A stretch of DNA of 11,210 bases from Bacillota bacterium (GTDB taxonomy: Bacteria > Bacillota > Clostridia > Peptostreptococcales > Anaerovoracaceae): positions 1 through 11,210 of the forward strand of contig JAEEVI010000133.1 in NCBI GenBank assembly GCA_016287035.1, written 5' to 3'. Numbering within the stretch: the first letter of the stretch is position 1; the number at the start of each line of letters is the position of its first letter. Made by a program: the position numbers and the translations under genes. Shown one piece after another: positions 1 through 5,847 of the stretch. The notes beneath the pieces are model-generated. The model saw only the letters and a program-made list of their open reading frames with translations, was not told the DNA's origin and made no database searches.

Positions 1-1
1 G

Positions 2-7
2 ATTATA
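2..7 (-). promoter_or_regulatory. Isolated TATAAT at the window edge (weak -10 candidate)
   Basis: The minus strand reads TATAAT at plus-strand 2-7, within GATAATATAATC, 33 bp after the dgt stop. The positions 17 bp upstream (plus-strand 25-30, GGAAAC) do not resemble a -35 box, and there is no extended -10 TGN. It could serve the next gene to the left, but it may simply be AT-rich intergenic DNA. Confidence 0.2.
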
Positions 8-40
8 TTATCGGGCGGGCGGCGGTTTCCTTTTTTTATT

Positions 41-1060
41 TTATTTTTTTACCTTCCATCCCGTGGGAACGAAAAGCTCCTCGTAAAGGCTTATCGCGAA
101 GCGGTCGGTCATGTTCGCGATATGGTCCTTTACGAGCTCCTGCGTGGGCTCCGTACCGCTCAGCTCCCTGAGGTCTTCGGGCAGCTCCTGCGGCCGCGCG
201 AGGAAATAATCGTAGAGCGAAAAGATCAGATGATGGATCTTTTCGAGCTCGGAAGCCTGCTTTACTATCGGGCTCCTGTATACCTTCTCGAACATGTAGT
301 TCCTGAGGCTGTTCATGTAGTGAGCGGCCTCGTCGGACTGGCTTATGGTATCCTTTCCCTCGCTGCTGCTCACGATGTCCTTGACGAGCGTGTTGATGCG
401 CTCCGAATGAGTCGAGCCGAGGAAGGCTATGCAGTCCGCGGGAAGCTCTTCCGGAACGACGATCCCTCCGCGGAGCGCGTCGTCTATGTCGTGGTTTATA
501 TACGCGATCCTGTCGGAGAAGCGGACGATCTGGCCTTCGAGCGTGAACGGCAGCACGTCTCCGGTGTGGTTGACTATGCCGTCGCGGACCTCCTCGGTGA
601 GGTTCATCGGGCGGCCGGAGGCGCTCCTCTCGAGGACGTCGACGACCCTGAGGCTCTGCACGTTGTGGGAAAAGCCTCCGGGATGGCGCTCGTTGAGGCA
701 TTCCTCTCCGTTGTGTCCGAAGGGCGTGTGGCCGAGGTCGTGGCCCATCGCGATGGCCTCCGTGAGATCCTCGTTGAGCCTGAGGCCTCTGGCGATCGTC
801 CTCGCGATCTGCGAGACTTCGAGCGTATGCGTCAGGCGCGTGCGGAAATGATCCCCTTCGGGCGATATGAAGACCTGCGTCTTGTGCATGAGCCTTCTGA
901 GGGCCTTGGAATGTATGATCCTGTCCCTGTCGCGCTGAAAATCCGTGCGCAGCTCGCACTTCTCTTCGGGTATCCTTCTTCCCCTTGTCTGCGAAGCCTT
1001 CGCGGCGAAAGGCGAGAGCCTCTCGAATTCCTGGGCTTCCAATTCTTCTCTGAAAACCAT
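41..1060 (-). CDS. dgt: dGTPase-like HD-domain deoxynucleotide triphosphohydrolase
   Basis: A 339-aa protein of the HD-superfamily dNTP triphosphohydrolases, which cleave dGTP or other dNTPs to the nucleoside and triphosphate in the cytoplasm. The HD metal site is visible: H78 in RLTHTLEV, H107-D108 in GHDLGHTPFGH, and a later Asp, probably D183 in FSDRIAY. The N-terminal part (RDRDRIIHSKALRRL, about residues 43-57) and the stretch TQVFISPEGDHFRTRLTH are characteristic of the family. I chose the ATG at 1060 because GAAGGAG lies 5 nt upstream. The frame stays open to a TTG at 1078, which is less likely. The gene starts 37 bp after the dut stop, so the two are probably cotranscribed, pairing two nucleotide-pool enzymes. 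The true substrate cannot be told from sequence, because relatives differ in dNTP preference and some need an activating dNTP. The last codons run into A-rich DNA (GTAAAAAAATAA). Confidence 0.93.
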   Translation of the reverse strand: MVFREELEAQEFERLSPFAAKASQTRGRRIPEEKCELRTDFQRDRDRIIHSKALRRLMHKTQVFISPEGDHFRTRLTHTLEVSQIARTIARGLRLNEDLTEAIAMGHDLGHTPFGHNGEECLNERHPGGFSHNVQSLRVVDVLERSASGRPMNLTEEVRDGIVNHTGDVLPFTLEGQIVRFSDRIAYINHDIDDALRGGIVVPEELPADCIAFLGSTHSERINTLVKDIVSSSEGKDTISQSDEAAHYMNSLRNYMFEKVYRSPIVKQASELEKIHHLIFSLYDYFLARPQELPEDLRELSGTEPTQELVKDHIANMTDRFAISLYEELFVPTGWKVKK

Positions 1061-1097
1061 ATATACTCCTTCAGCCAAATGCCCGCATCTGAACTGA

Positions 1098-1607
1098 TCA
1101 GCTGTTCGTGGAGCCGAAGCCGCCGGTCCGCCGGCCGTTCGCCTCGTCGTCCTCTGTTATCCCGAACGGAACGAGCAGCGACTGCACGAACGCCTTTCCG
1201 GCCGGAAGCTCCAGAGTCTTTCCGTCCTTGCTGTCGCAGCATACCGGGACCATTATATGGCCCTCGTTCTCCGCGTAGTAATAGTCCTGGTCGATGACGC
1301 CGACCGTATTGTTGAGCTGCAGCCTGAACCTGCTTCCAAGCCCCGATTTCGGGACGATGAGAAGCACCCAGCCCTCCTTCATCCTTACGCGAAGGCCGGT
1401 CGGTATCCTTACGCTCTCTCCAGGTGCGAGCCTGAACGCCACGGGGGTCTTTATGTCGTAGCCGGCCGAACCCGCGGTCGCCCTGACGGGAAGCTGTACC
1501 GCGTCGTACGCCTCCCGCGCGCCCTCTTTCGTACCGAGACATTCCTCGTAATCCGCCAGAAATGCCTCAAAGCTCACTTTTTCGAATCTCGCAGCTCTTT
1601 CCGTCAC
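1098..1607 (-). CDS. dut: dUTP diphosphatase (dUTPase), trimeric type
   Basis: A 169-aa protein that hydrolyses dUTP to dUMP and pyrophosphate, keeping uracil out of DNA and supplying dUMP for thymidylate synthesis. All the usual trimeric dUTPase motifs can be placed: motif 1 AGYD (48-51), motif 2 PKSGLG (86-91), motif 3 GVIDQDYY (103-110, with catalytic-water Asp D106), motif 4 around KAFVQSLLVP (138-147), and the C-terminal P-loop-like motif 5 GGFGST (162-167). An N-terminal extension of about 40 residues (FEKVSFEAF onward) precedes the core, as I recall from related clostridial proteins. The start is GTG at 1607, which overlaps the TGA of the upstream M16 peptidase gene as GTGA, with GAAGGG 9 nt upstream. 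This suggests coupled translation. The product is cytoplasmic. Confidence 0.95.
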   Translation of the reverse strand: MTERAARFEKVSFEAFLADYEECLGTKEGAREAYDAVQLPVRATAGSAGYDIKTPVAFRLAPGESVRIPTGLRVRMKEGWVLLIVPKSGLGSRFRLQLNNTVGVIDQDYYYAENEGHIMVPVCCDSKDGKTLELPAGKAFVQSLLVPFGITEDDEANGRRTGGFGSTNS

Positions 1608-2851
1608 TTTATAAGGCCCTTCACGTCTATCTTGTTCCTGCTGATCGTCACGGCGCTGTATCTGCTTATGTCGCCGATCCTCTCGCAGAAGCTGTTTATC
1701 TGATCCTGCGTGATCCCGTCGATCTCGCTCATTATCTCTTCCTCGGTGTAGTTGCGTCCGAGCAGCAGCCTGTTCTTTCCGATCTTGACCATCCTGTTGC
1801 TCATGCTCTCAAGCCCGAAGATATAAGAGCTCTTGAGGCGGCGTTTCACGTATTTTACGGTCTGGGGATCGATGCCTTCGCTCGCGAGCGTCGAGAGCTC
1901 TTTTGCTATCGCGTCGAACGCCTCGGCTTCCTTTCCGAGAGAAACGCCCGCGTATATGTAGAACATACCTGTGTGCGAATAGCTGACAGGCGAGCTGTAC
2001 ACCGTGTACGCCAGACCCTGGCGCTCCCTGATGTTCTGGAAGAGCCTTGAGCTCATCGTACCGCCGAGAACGACGTTCACTATCGCCTGCGTGTAATAAG
2101 CCTCGCTCGCGAGGGAGATCGTCGGCATACCTATGCAGATGTGGGTCTGTCCGACGTCCTTTACCTTGCTGGTGTATTTTCTCGCGCTGCAGAGCTGGTA
2201 CGTCGTGACCGACGAGCTGTGCCTTCCGAGGCGCTTGAACGCCGTATTGAGCTGCTTTTCGAGCTTTTCCTCGTCGAAGTTGCCCACCACGCTGACGACG
2301 ATGTTTCCTGTCGTGTAGCGCATGTTCATGTAGTTGATTATGTCGTCGCGCGTTATAGCCTTGAGCGACTTTCTCGTGCCGATGACGGGGCTCTCGAGCT
2401 CCGTGTCGGAGAAGACCTTCGCCATGAGAAGATCGAGGATGTAGTCGTCGGGAGTATCCTCGACCATCTTCATCTCTTCGGATATGACGGCCTTTTCCCT
2501 GCGCATCTCGCGCTCGTCGAACACCGAATTCGTGACGATGTCGAGAAGTATCTCGACAGCCTTGGGGAACAGCTCCGTTATCGACTTGATATGGAAGCAC
2601 GTCGCCTCCTTACCGGTAAAGGCGTTGTAGATGGCGCCCTTGTTGTCGGCGTCCTCGGCTATCCTGCGCGCGCTGCGCTTCTTCGTGCCCTTGAAGCACA
2701 TGTGCTCGATGAGATGCGAGATGCCGGAATTCGCGGCTGTTTCGTACGCGGAGCCTGCCGCTATCCAGATACCGATGCACGCGGCCTGGTCTTCGGGAAG
2801 CTTTTCCCATACCATCCTGACGCCGCAGTCGAGCGTTTTGCAGTTGATCAT
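1604..2851 (-). CDS. M16 family zinc metallopeptidase (processing-peptidase-like, MlpA/YmxG type)
   Basis: A 415-aa protein of the M16B (mitochondrial-processing-peptidase-like) family. The inverted zinc motif HLIEH is at residues 46-50 (ligands H46 and H50, catalytic E49). The downstream Glu ligand is about 75 residues later (E126 in VISEEMKMVEDTP), so the active site looks complete. The length matches single-gene bacterial members such as Bacillus MlpA, also encoded just downstream of pnp. The physiological substrate of these enzymes is poorly defined. There is no signal peptide or membrane segment, so it is predicted cytoplasmic. The ATG at 2851 is supported by AGGAGAGG 6 nt upstream. An in-frame ATG at 2887 lies inside the upstream hairpin and is rejected. 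The stop overlaps the dut GTG start. A terminator-like hairpin separates it from pnp, so its expression depends on readthrough or on a promoter I cannot see. Confidence 0.92.
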   Translation of the reverse strand: MINCKTLDCGVRMVWEKLPEDQAACIGIWIAAGSAYETAANSGISHLIEHMCFKGTKKRSARRIAEDADNKGAIYNAFTGKEATCFHIKSITELFPKAVEILLDIVTNSVFDEREMRREKAVISEEMKMVEDTPDDYILDLLMAKVFSDTELESPVIGTRKSLKAITRDDIINYMNMRYTTGNIVVSVVGNFDEEKLEKQLNTAFKRLGRHSSSVTTYQLCSARKYTSKVKDVGQTHICIGMPTISLASEAYYTQAIVNVVLGGTMSSRLFQNIRERQGLAYTVYSSPVSYSHTGMFYIYAGVSLGKEAEAFDAIAKELSTLASEGIDPQTVKYVKRRLKSSYIFGLESMSNRMVKIGKNRLLLGRNYTEEEIMSEIDGITQDQINSFCERIGDISRYSAVTISRNKIDVKGLIK

Positions 2852-2870
2852 GAATGACCTCTCCTGTTGT

Positions 2871-2916
2871 GAGAAAAGAGCCGGCATGCGCGCTGATGCG
2901 CGGGCCGCCGGCTCTT
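2871..2916 (-). terminator. Intrinsic terminator-like hairpin between pnp and the M16 peptidase gene
   Basis: On the minus strand, a perfect 10-bp stem AAGAGCCGGC / GCCGGCTCTT (plus-strand arms 2876-2885 and 2907-2916) is followed directly by TTTTCTC. The 21-nt loop holds a second small stem, CGCGC-ATCA-GCGCG. It starts 15 bp after the pnp stop. The U tract is short and interrupted, so termination may be partial. The SD of the next gene begins only about 6 nt after the U tract, which leaves no room for a promoter between the hairpin and that gene. Confidence 0.8.
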
Positions 2917-2931
2917 ATAAGCGTTCGTTCT

Positions 2932-5067
2932 TTAGTTTTCCTCTCCGTTCGCCTTGATGATAGGCGTATCCTCAAGACCGATCCTGGTGAGGTTGACCCT
3001 GCCCTGGGAATCGATCTCGGAGACCTTTACCGTAACGGTGTCGCCTACGTTGAGCATATCCTCGACCTTCTCGACTCTCGCCTTGCAGATCTTGGAGATG
3101 TGGAGCAGTCCGTCCTTTCCGGGCAGGACCTCTACGAAGGCGCCGAACGTCATGAGCCTTACTACCTTTCCGGTGTAAGTCTCGCCGACTTCGACCTCCT
3201 TGATGAGGAGCTCGACTTCCTTCTGAGCCTTTTCCGCCGCCTCGAGGTTCGGAGCGGAGATGAACACGAGGCCCGTGTCGTCGATGTCGATCTTGGCTCC
3301 GGTCTCGCTGATGATCCTGTTGATCGTCTTGCCTCCCGGCCCGATGACGATCCTGATCTTATCCTCGGGGACCGTCATGCTGATGATCCTCGGAGCGTAC
3401 TTGGAGAGTTCCTTTCTGGGTTCGGGGATCTCTTCGAGCATGAGACCCATTATGTGCATGCGGCCTTCCTTGGCCTGCGCCAGAGCGTCGTGGAGGATCT
3501 CTCTGGAAAGACCGTGGACCTTGATATCCATCTGGATGGCGGTGACGCCCTTAGCGGTGCCCGCTACCTTGAAGTCCATGTCGCCGAGGAAGTCTTCCAT
3601 GCCCTGGATGTCGGACAGGATAGCCATCTTGCTGCTTCCGTCGGGCTCGACTCTCTCGATGAGGCCCATCGCGATGCCCGCTACCGGAGCGGAGATGGGA
3701 ACGCCGGCGTCCATGAGCGCCAGGCAGCTCGCGCAGACGGAGCCCTGAGAGGTGGAACCGTTGGAGGAGAGCACCTCGGAGACGACTCTTATCGCGTACG
3801 GGAAATCCTCGACGGAGGGGAGCACGGGGATGAGCGCTCTCTCGGCGAGCGCGCCGTGGCCGATCTCTCTCCTGCCGGGGCTTCTGAGAGGTCTGCATTC
3901 GCCTGTGGAATAAGGCGGGAAATTGTAGTGGTGGATATATCTCTTTTCCGTATCCTCGCTGATACCGTCGAGATACTGCGAATCGGATACGGGGCCGAGC
4001 GTGCAGGCGGAGAGGACCTGAGTCTGGCCTCTCTTGAACAGACCTGTTCCGTGGACTCTGGGAAGGATCCCGGTCTCGCACCAGATCGGCCTGATCTCGG
4101 TGAGCTTTCTGTTGTCCGGACGGATGCCCTCGTCGAGGATCATGCTCCTGACCTGCTCTTTTCTGATGTTGTAAAGAACGGCCGCGACGTCCTTGCCGCC
4201 CTCGGGGAAGATCTCGGCGAAGTGCGCCTTGGTCTCCTCGTCGACAGCGTCCATGTTGTCCATGCGCTCGAGCTTGTCGTACGTCTGGATGGCTGCTCTC
4301 ATCTTGCCGGCCGCGTATTCCCTTACGGCCGCGTCGATCTCCTCGGCGGGCTTGTAGAAGTCGAACTGCTTCTTGGGCTTGCCTACCTCGGCGACGATCT
4401 CCTCGATGAACGCGACGATCTTCTTGATCTCCTCGTGCGCGAACATGATAGCTTCGAGCATCTCGTCCTCGGGGACTTCCTTAGCGCCGGCTTCGACCAT
4501 CATGATGGCTTCCTTCGTGCCGGCGACTGTCATGTTGATGTCGGACTTTTCTCTCTCTGCAAGAGACGGATTGATGATGAGCCTTCCGTCGACTCTGCCG
4601 ACGACTACCGAGCCCGTGGGGCCGTCCCAGGGGATGTCGGAGATCGCAAGAGCAACGGAAGAACCGATCATGGCGGAGAACTCGGAGCTCGCGTCGTGAT
4701 CGATGCTCATTACGGTCGCGATGACCTGAACGTCGTTATAGAACCCCTTGGGGAACAGCGGACGCAGAGGTCTGTCCATGAGCCTGGAGCAGAGGATCGC
4801 CTTTTCGGACGCTCTGCCCTCCCTCTTTATAAAGCCTCCGGGGATCTTTCCGGCGGCGTACATCTTTTCTTCGTAGTCGCACGAAAGCGGGAAGAAATCG
4901 ACGTCGGGACGCGGCTCCTTCGCCATCGTCGCGGTGCAGTTGACGACCGTCTCGCCGTAACGGACCATGACCTGGCCGTTAGCCTGCTCGCAGACCTTTC
5001 CGATCTCGAGCTCGAGGAGCTTTCCGCCTACCGCGGTCCTGAATGTTCTGTAATCTGTGTACCTCAT
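2932..5067 (-). CDS. pnp: Polyribonucleotide nucleotidyltransferase (PNPase)
   Basis: A 711-aa protein for 3'-to-5' phosphorolytic RNA degradation, releasing nucleoside diphosphates, and the reverse polymerisation. Known relatives are trimeric and cytoplasmic. The domains run in normal order: a first RNase PH domain (about 10-140, with [20 protein letters not shown] at 58-77), an all-helical linker (about 210-290), a second catalytic RNase PH domain (about 315-545, with GSTSQGS at 437-443 and Asp residues D486 and D492 in [12 protein letters not shown]), a KH domain (about 560-620, GPGG loop 577-580) and an S1 domain (about 629-695). The tail after S1 is short. The ATG at 5067 gives the expected N-terminus. 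The nearest SD-like AAGG is only 3 nt away and the next is 11 nt away, so initiation may be weak or regulated. It lies downstream of rpsO, as in many bacteria, but an intrinsic terminator separates them. Confidence 0.97.
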   Translation of the reverse strand: MRYTDYRTFRTAVGGKLLELEIGKVCEQANGQVMVRYGETVVNCTATMAKEPRPDVDFFPLSCDYEEKMYAAGKIPGGFIKREGRASEKAILCSRLMDRPLRPLFPKGFYNDVQVIATVMSIDHDASSEFSAMIGSSVALAISDIPWDGPTGSVVVGRVDGRLIINPSLAEREKSDINMTVAGTKEAIMMVEAGAKEVPEDEMLEAIMFAHEEIKKIVAFIEEIVAEVGKPKKQFDFYKPAEEIDAAVREYAAGKMRAAIQTYDKLERMDNMDAVDEETKAHFAEIFPEGGKDVAAVLYNIRKEQVRSMILDEGIRPDNRKLTEIRPIWCETGILPRVHGTGLFKRGQTQVLSACTLGPVSDSQYLDGISEDTEKRYIHHYNFPPYSTGECRPLRSPGRREIGHGALAERALIPVLPSVEDFPYAIRVVSEVLSSNGSTSQGSVCASCLALMDAGVPISAPVAGIAMGLIERVEPDGSSKMAILSDIQGMEDFLGDMDFKVAGTAKGVTAIQMDIKVHGLSREILHDALAQAKEGRMHIMGLMLEEIPEPRKELSKYAPRIISMTVPEDKIRIVIGPGGKTINRIISETGAKIDIDDTGLVFISAPNLEAAEKAQKEVELLIKEVEVGETYTGKVVRLMTFGAFVEVLPGKDGLLHISKICKARVEKVEDMLNVGDTVTVKVSEIDSQGRVNLTRIGLEDTPIIKANGEEN

Positions 5068-5150
5068 TTGCCTTCTTACCTTACCTTTACTTCCAAAATA
5101 CCTTTACACTCTTCCTTACTACCTCGCATAGTTTTGAGCCGTGCCCGGCT
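5068..5150 (-). promoter_or_regulatory. Purine-rich pnp leader with repeated AAGG motifs
   Basis: This is the 83-nt gap between the rpsO terminator and the pnp start. On the minus strand it carries five AAGG tetramers (5117-5114, 5104-5101, 5087-5084, 5082-5079 and 5074-5071), and the last part reads as near-tandem GTAAGG-like units. A 5-bp hairpin AGCCG-GGCA-CGGCT (5150-5137) sits at its 5' end. I see no convincing -35/-10 pair here, so pnp may depend on readthrough from rpsO or on a promoter inside rpsO. A regulatory role is inference. PNPase is known to regulate its own mRNA in E. coli. Confidence 0.4.
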
Positions 5151-5179
5151 ATAAAAACGCGGGGCTTCGCAGCCCCGCG
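5151..5179 (-). terminator. Intrinsic terminator after rpsO
   Basis: On the minus strand, a perfect 9-bp GC-rich stem CGCGGGGCT / AGCCCCGCG closes a GCGA (GNRA-type) tetraloop and is followed by TTTTTAT (plus-strand stem 5158-5179, A run 5153-5157). It begins 17 bp after the rpsO stop codon. This is a textbook Rho-independent terminator. It should end most rpsO transcripts and make rpsO and pnp at least partly separate units. Confidence 0.93.
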
Positions 5180-5196
5180 CAGCAGATGAAACTCAA

Positions 5197-5463
5197 TTAC
5201 TTCCTTAAGTTCAGGCGGGCGATCAAATTTCTGTAGCGCTCGATATCCTTTTCCTTAAGATAAGCAAGAAGATTTCTTCTCTGGCCGACCATCTTGAGCA
5301 GTCCCCTTCTGGAGTGATGGTCCTTAGCGTGTGTCTTCAGGTGCTCGTTGAGCTCGTTGATCCTGTAAGTGAGGATCGCTACCTGGACCTCGGGGGAACC
5401 GGTGTCGCCTTCCTTGGTCGCGTACTCGCTGATGATGCTCTGCTTTACTTCTTTGGTGATCAT
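5197..5463 (-). CDS. rpsO: 30S ribosomal protein S15
   Basis: An 88-aa protein, the usual length for S15, a primary binder of the central domain of 16S rRNA in small-subunit assembly and part of an intersubunit bridge. The family signature is clear: [17 protein letters not shown] (19-35), the conserved [16 protein letters not shown] segment (41-56), and [10 protein letters not shown] (61-70). The ATG at 5463 has a strong SD (AAAGGAG, plus-strand 5470-5476) 6 nt upstream. The gene has its own promoter at 5551-5579 and a strong terminator after its stop. The leader of about 80 nt is GC-rich and structured. S15 represses its own mRNA in several bacteria through unrelated leader RNAs, so similar control is plausible here but unproven. 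Confidence 0.98.
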   Translation of the reverse strand: MITKEVKQSIISEYATKEGDTGSPEVQVAILTYRINELNEHLKTHAKDHHSRRGLLKMVGQRRNLLAYLKEKDIERYRNLIARLNLRK

Positions 5464-5544
5464 GTTTTTCTCCTTTGCGTTATGCGCCTCCTGCCGGGCC
5501 GCGGGACGGAGACCCCGTCGCTCAGCAAAAGGTAAAAATAAATA
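5464..5544 (-). promoter_or_regulatory. Structured rpsO mRNA leader with a second SD-like sequence
   Basis: The predicted 5' leader runs from the likely start site near 5544 to the rpsO ATG. It contains a hairpin GACGG-GGTCT-CCGTC on the minus strand, with several alternative pairings nearby among GCCGGG/CCCGGC-like and CCGCGG segments. It has a perfect AGGAGG (plus-strand 5487-5492) with no ATG, GTG or TTG at a suitable distance, and then the true SD AAAGGAG 6 nt before the start. Two SD-like sites next to a GC-rich, potentially switching structure fit an S15 autoregulatory leader, but I have not matched it to a known class. Confidence 0.4.
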
Positions 5545-5550
5545 CGAGTT

Positions 5551-5579
5551 ATATTACCATAGCGGCAACTGTTTGTAAA
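5551..5579 (-). promoter_or_regulatory. Sigma-A-type promoter for rpsO
   Basis: Minus strand: -35 TTTACA (plus-strand 5574-5579), a spacer of exactly 17 bp, and -10 TAATAT (5551-5556). Each hexamer is one or two bases from the TTGACA/TATAAT consensus. It lies 88 bp upstream of the rpsO ATG and starts 10 bp after the stop of the preceding 79-aa gene, so rpsO can be transcribed independently of the infB-ribF operon. No terminator is seen between that gene and this promoter, so readthrough from upstream is also likely. Confidence 0.8.
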
Positions 5580-5589
5580 GCGCTATTCT

Positions 5590-5829
5590 CTATGAAAATT
5601 GCGTGGTTTCGTTGGCCGCGACGCTCTTTTTCGCGGCTCTGTCGCTGTCGACCTTCTGATAGACCTTCGAAAGCGCGACGATGAGCTGCCTGGCCATCTG
5701 CTCCGACATGACGAGCGCCTCGACCTCCTCCGTTACCTTCGCCTCATTGCCGTTCGGACGGGTCTGCAGAAAACTGATGAAGCATTCGTTGCCCGTAGCG
5801 TTGATCGAAAAACCGTTCGTGTATTTCAT
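5590..5829 (-). CDS. Small conserved-looking hypothetical protein, possibly DUF3467-like
   Basis: A 79-aa protein that I cannot assign with certainty. It looks real: GGGAGG lies about 6 nt before the ATG, it follows ribF by 18 bp on the same strand, and its stop comes just before the rpsO promoter. The pattern is a short beta-rich N-terminus (YTNGFSINATGNECFISFLQT, residues 3-23), a second strand with an acidic stretch (EEVEALVMS, 35-42), then an amphipathic helix (EQMARQLIVALSKVYQKV, 43-60) and a low-complexity Lys/Ala/Thr tail. The order of strand, hydrophobic 'LVMS', then a helix resembling 'A+QLxxAL' recalls the DUF3467 family (small proteins of unknown function with an 'xVMSPxxAKxLLxAL' motif), but this is from memory and is a guess. 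There is no signal peptide or membrane segment, so it is predicted cytoplasmic. Its position suggests cotranscription with ribF. Confidence 0.7.
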   Translation of the reverse strand: MKYTNGFSINATGNECFISFLQTRPNGNEAKVTEEVEALVMSEQMARQLIVALSKVYQKVDSDRAAKKSVAANETTQFS

Positions 5830-5847
5830 GATGCCCTCCCTGCGTTC

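Noticed and set aside
1061..1078. TTG start at 1078 for dgt
   Set aside because: The ATG at 1060 has GAAGGAG 5 nt upstream and fits the family N-terminus (MVFREELE).
1061..1097. Palindrome CTGATCAG near the dut stop as an operator or terminator
   Set aside because: An 8-bp palindrome with no U tract and no repeat elsewhere is expected by chance.
122..1297. 391-aa plus-strand open frame opposite dgt and part of dut
   Set aside because: Both minus-strand genes have complete family motifs. The plus frame shares the codon register of dgt and is explained by absence of TTA, CTA and TCA.
2141..2857. 238-aa plus-strand open frame opposite the M16 peptidase
   Set aside because: Shadow of a gene with an intact HxxEH zinc motif and good SD; no recognisable protein features.
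2852..2887. Longer M16 peptidase start at the ATG at 2887
   Set aside because: That ATG lies inside the terminator-like hairpin without an SD. The ATG at 2851 has AGGAGAGG at proper distance and matches the family N-terminus.
5137..5150. Small AGCCG/CGGCT hairpin after the rpsO terminator as a second terminator
   Set aside because: Only 5 bp and followed by CAAAAC rather than a U tract; kept only as part of the pnp leader.
2854..5154. 766-aa plus-strand open frame overlapping all of pnp
   Set aside because: It lies in complementary register to an unmistakable PNPase, its translation is rich in Asp, Arg, Leu and Val as expected from antisense reading, and I recognise no domain in it.
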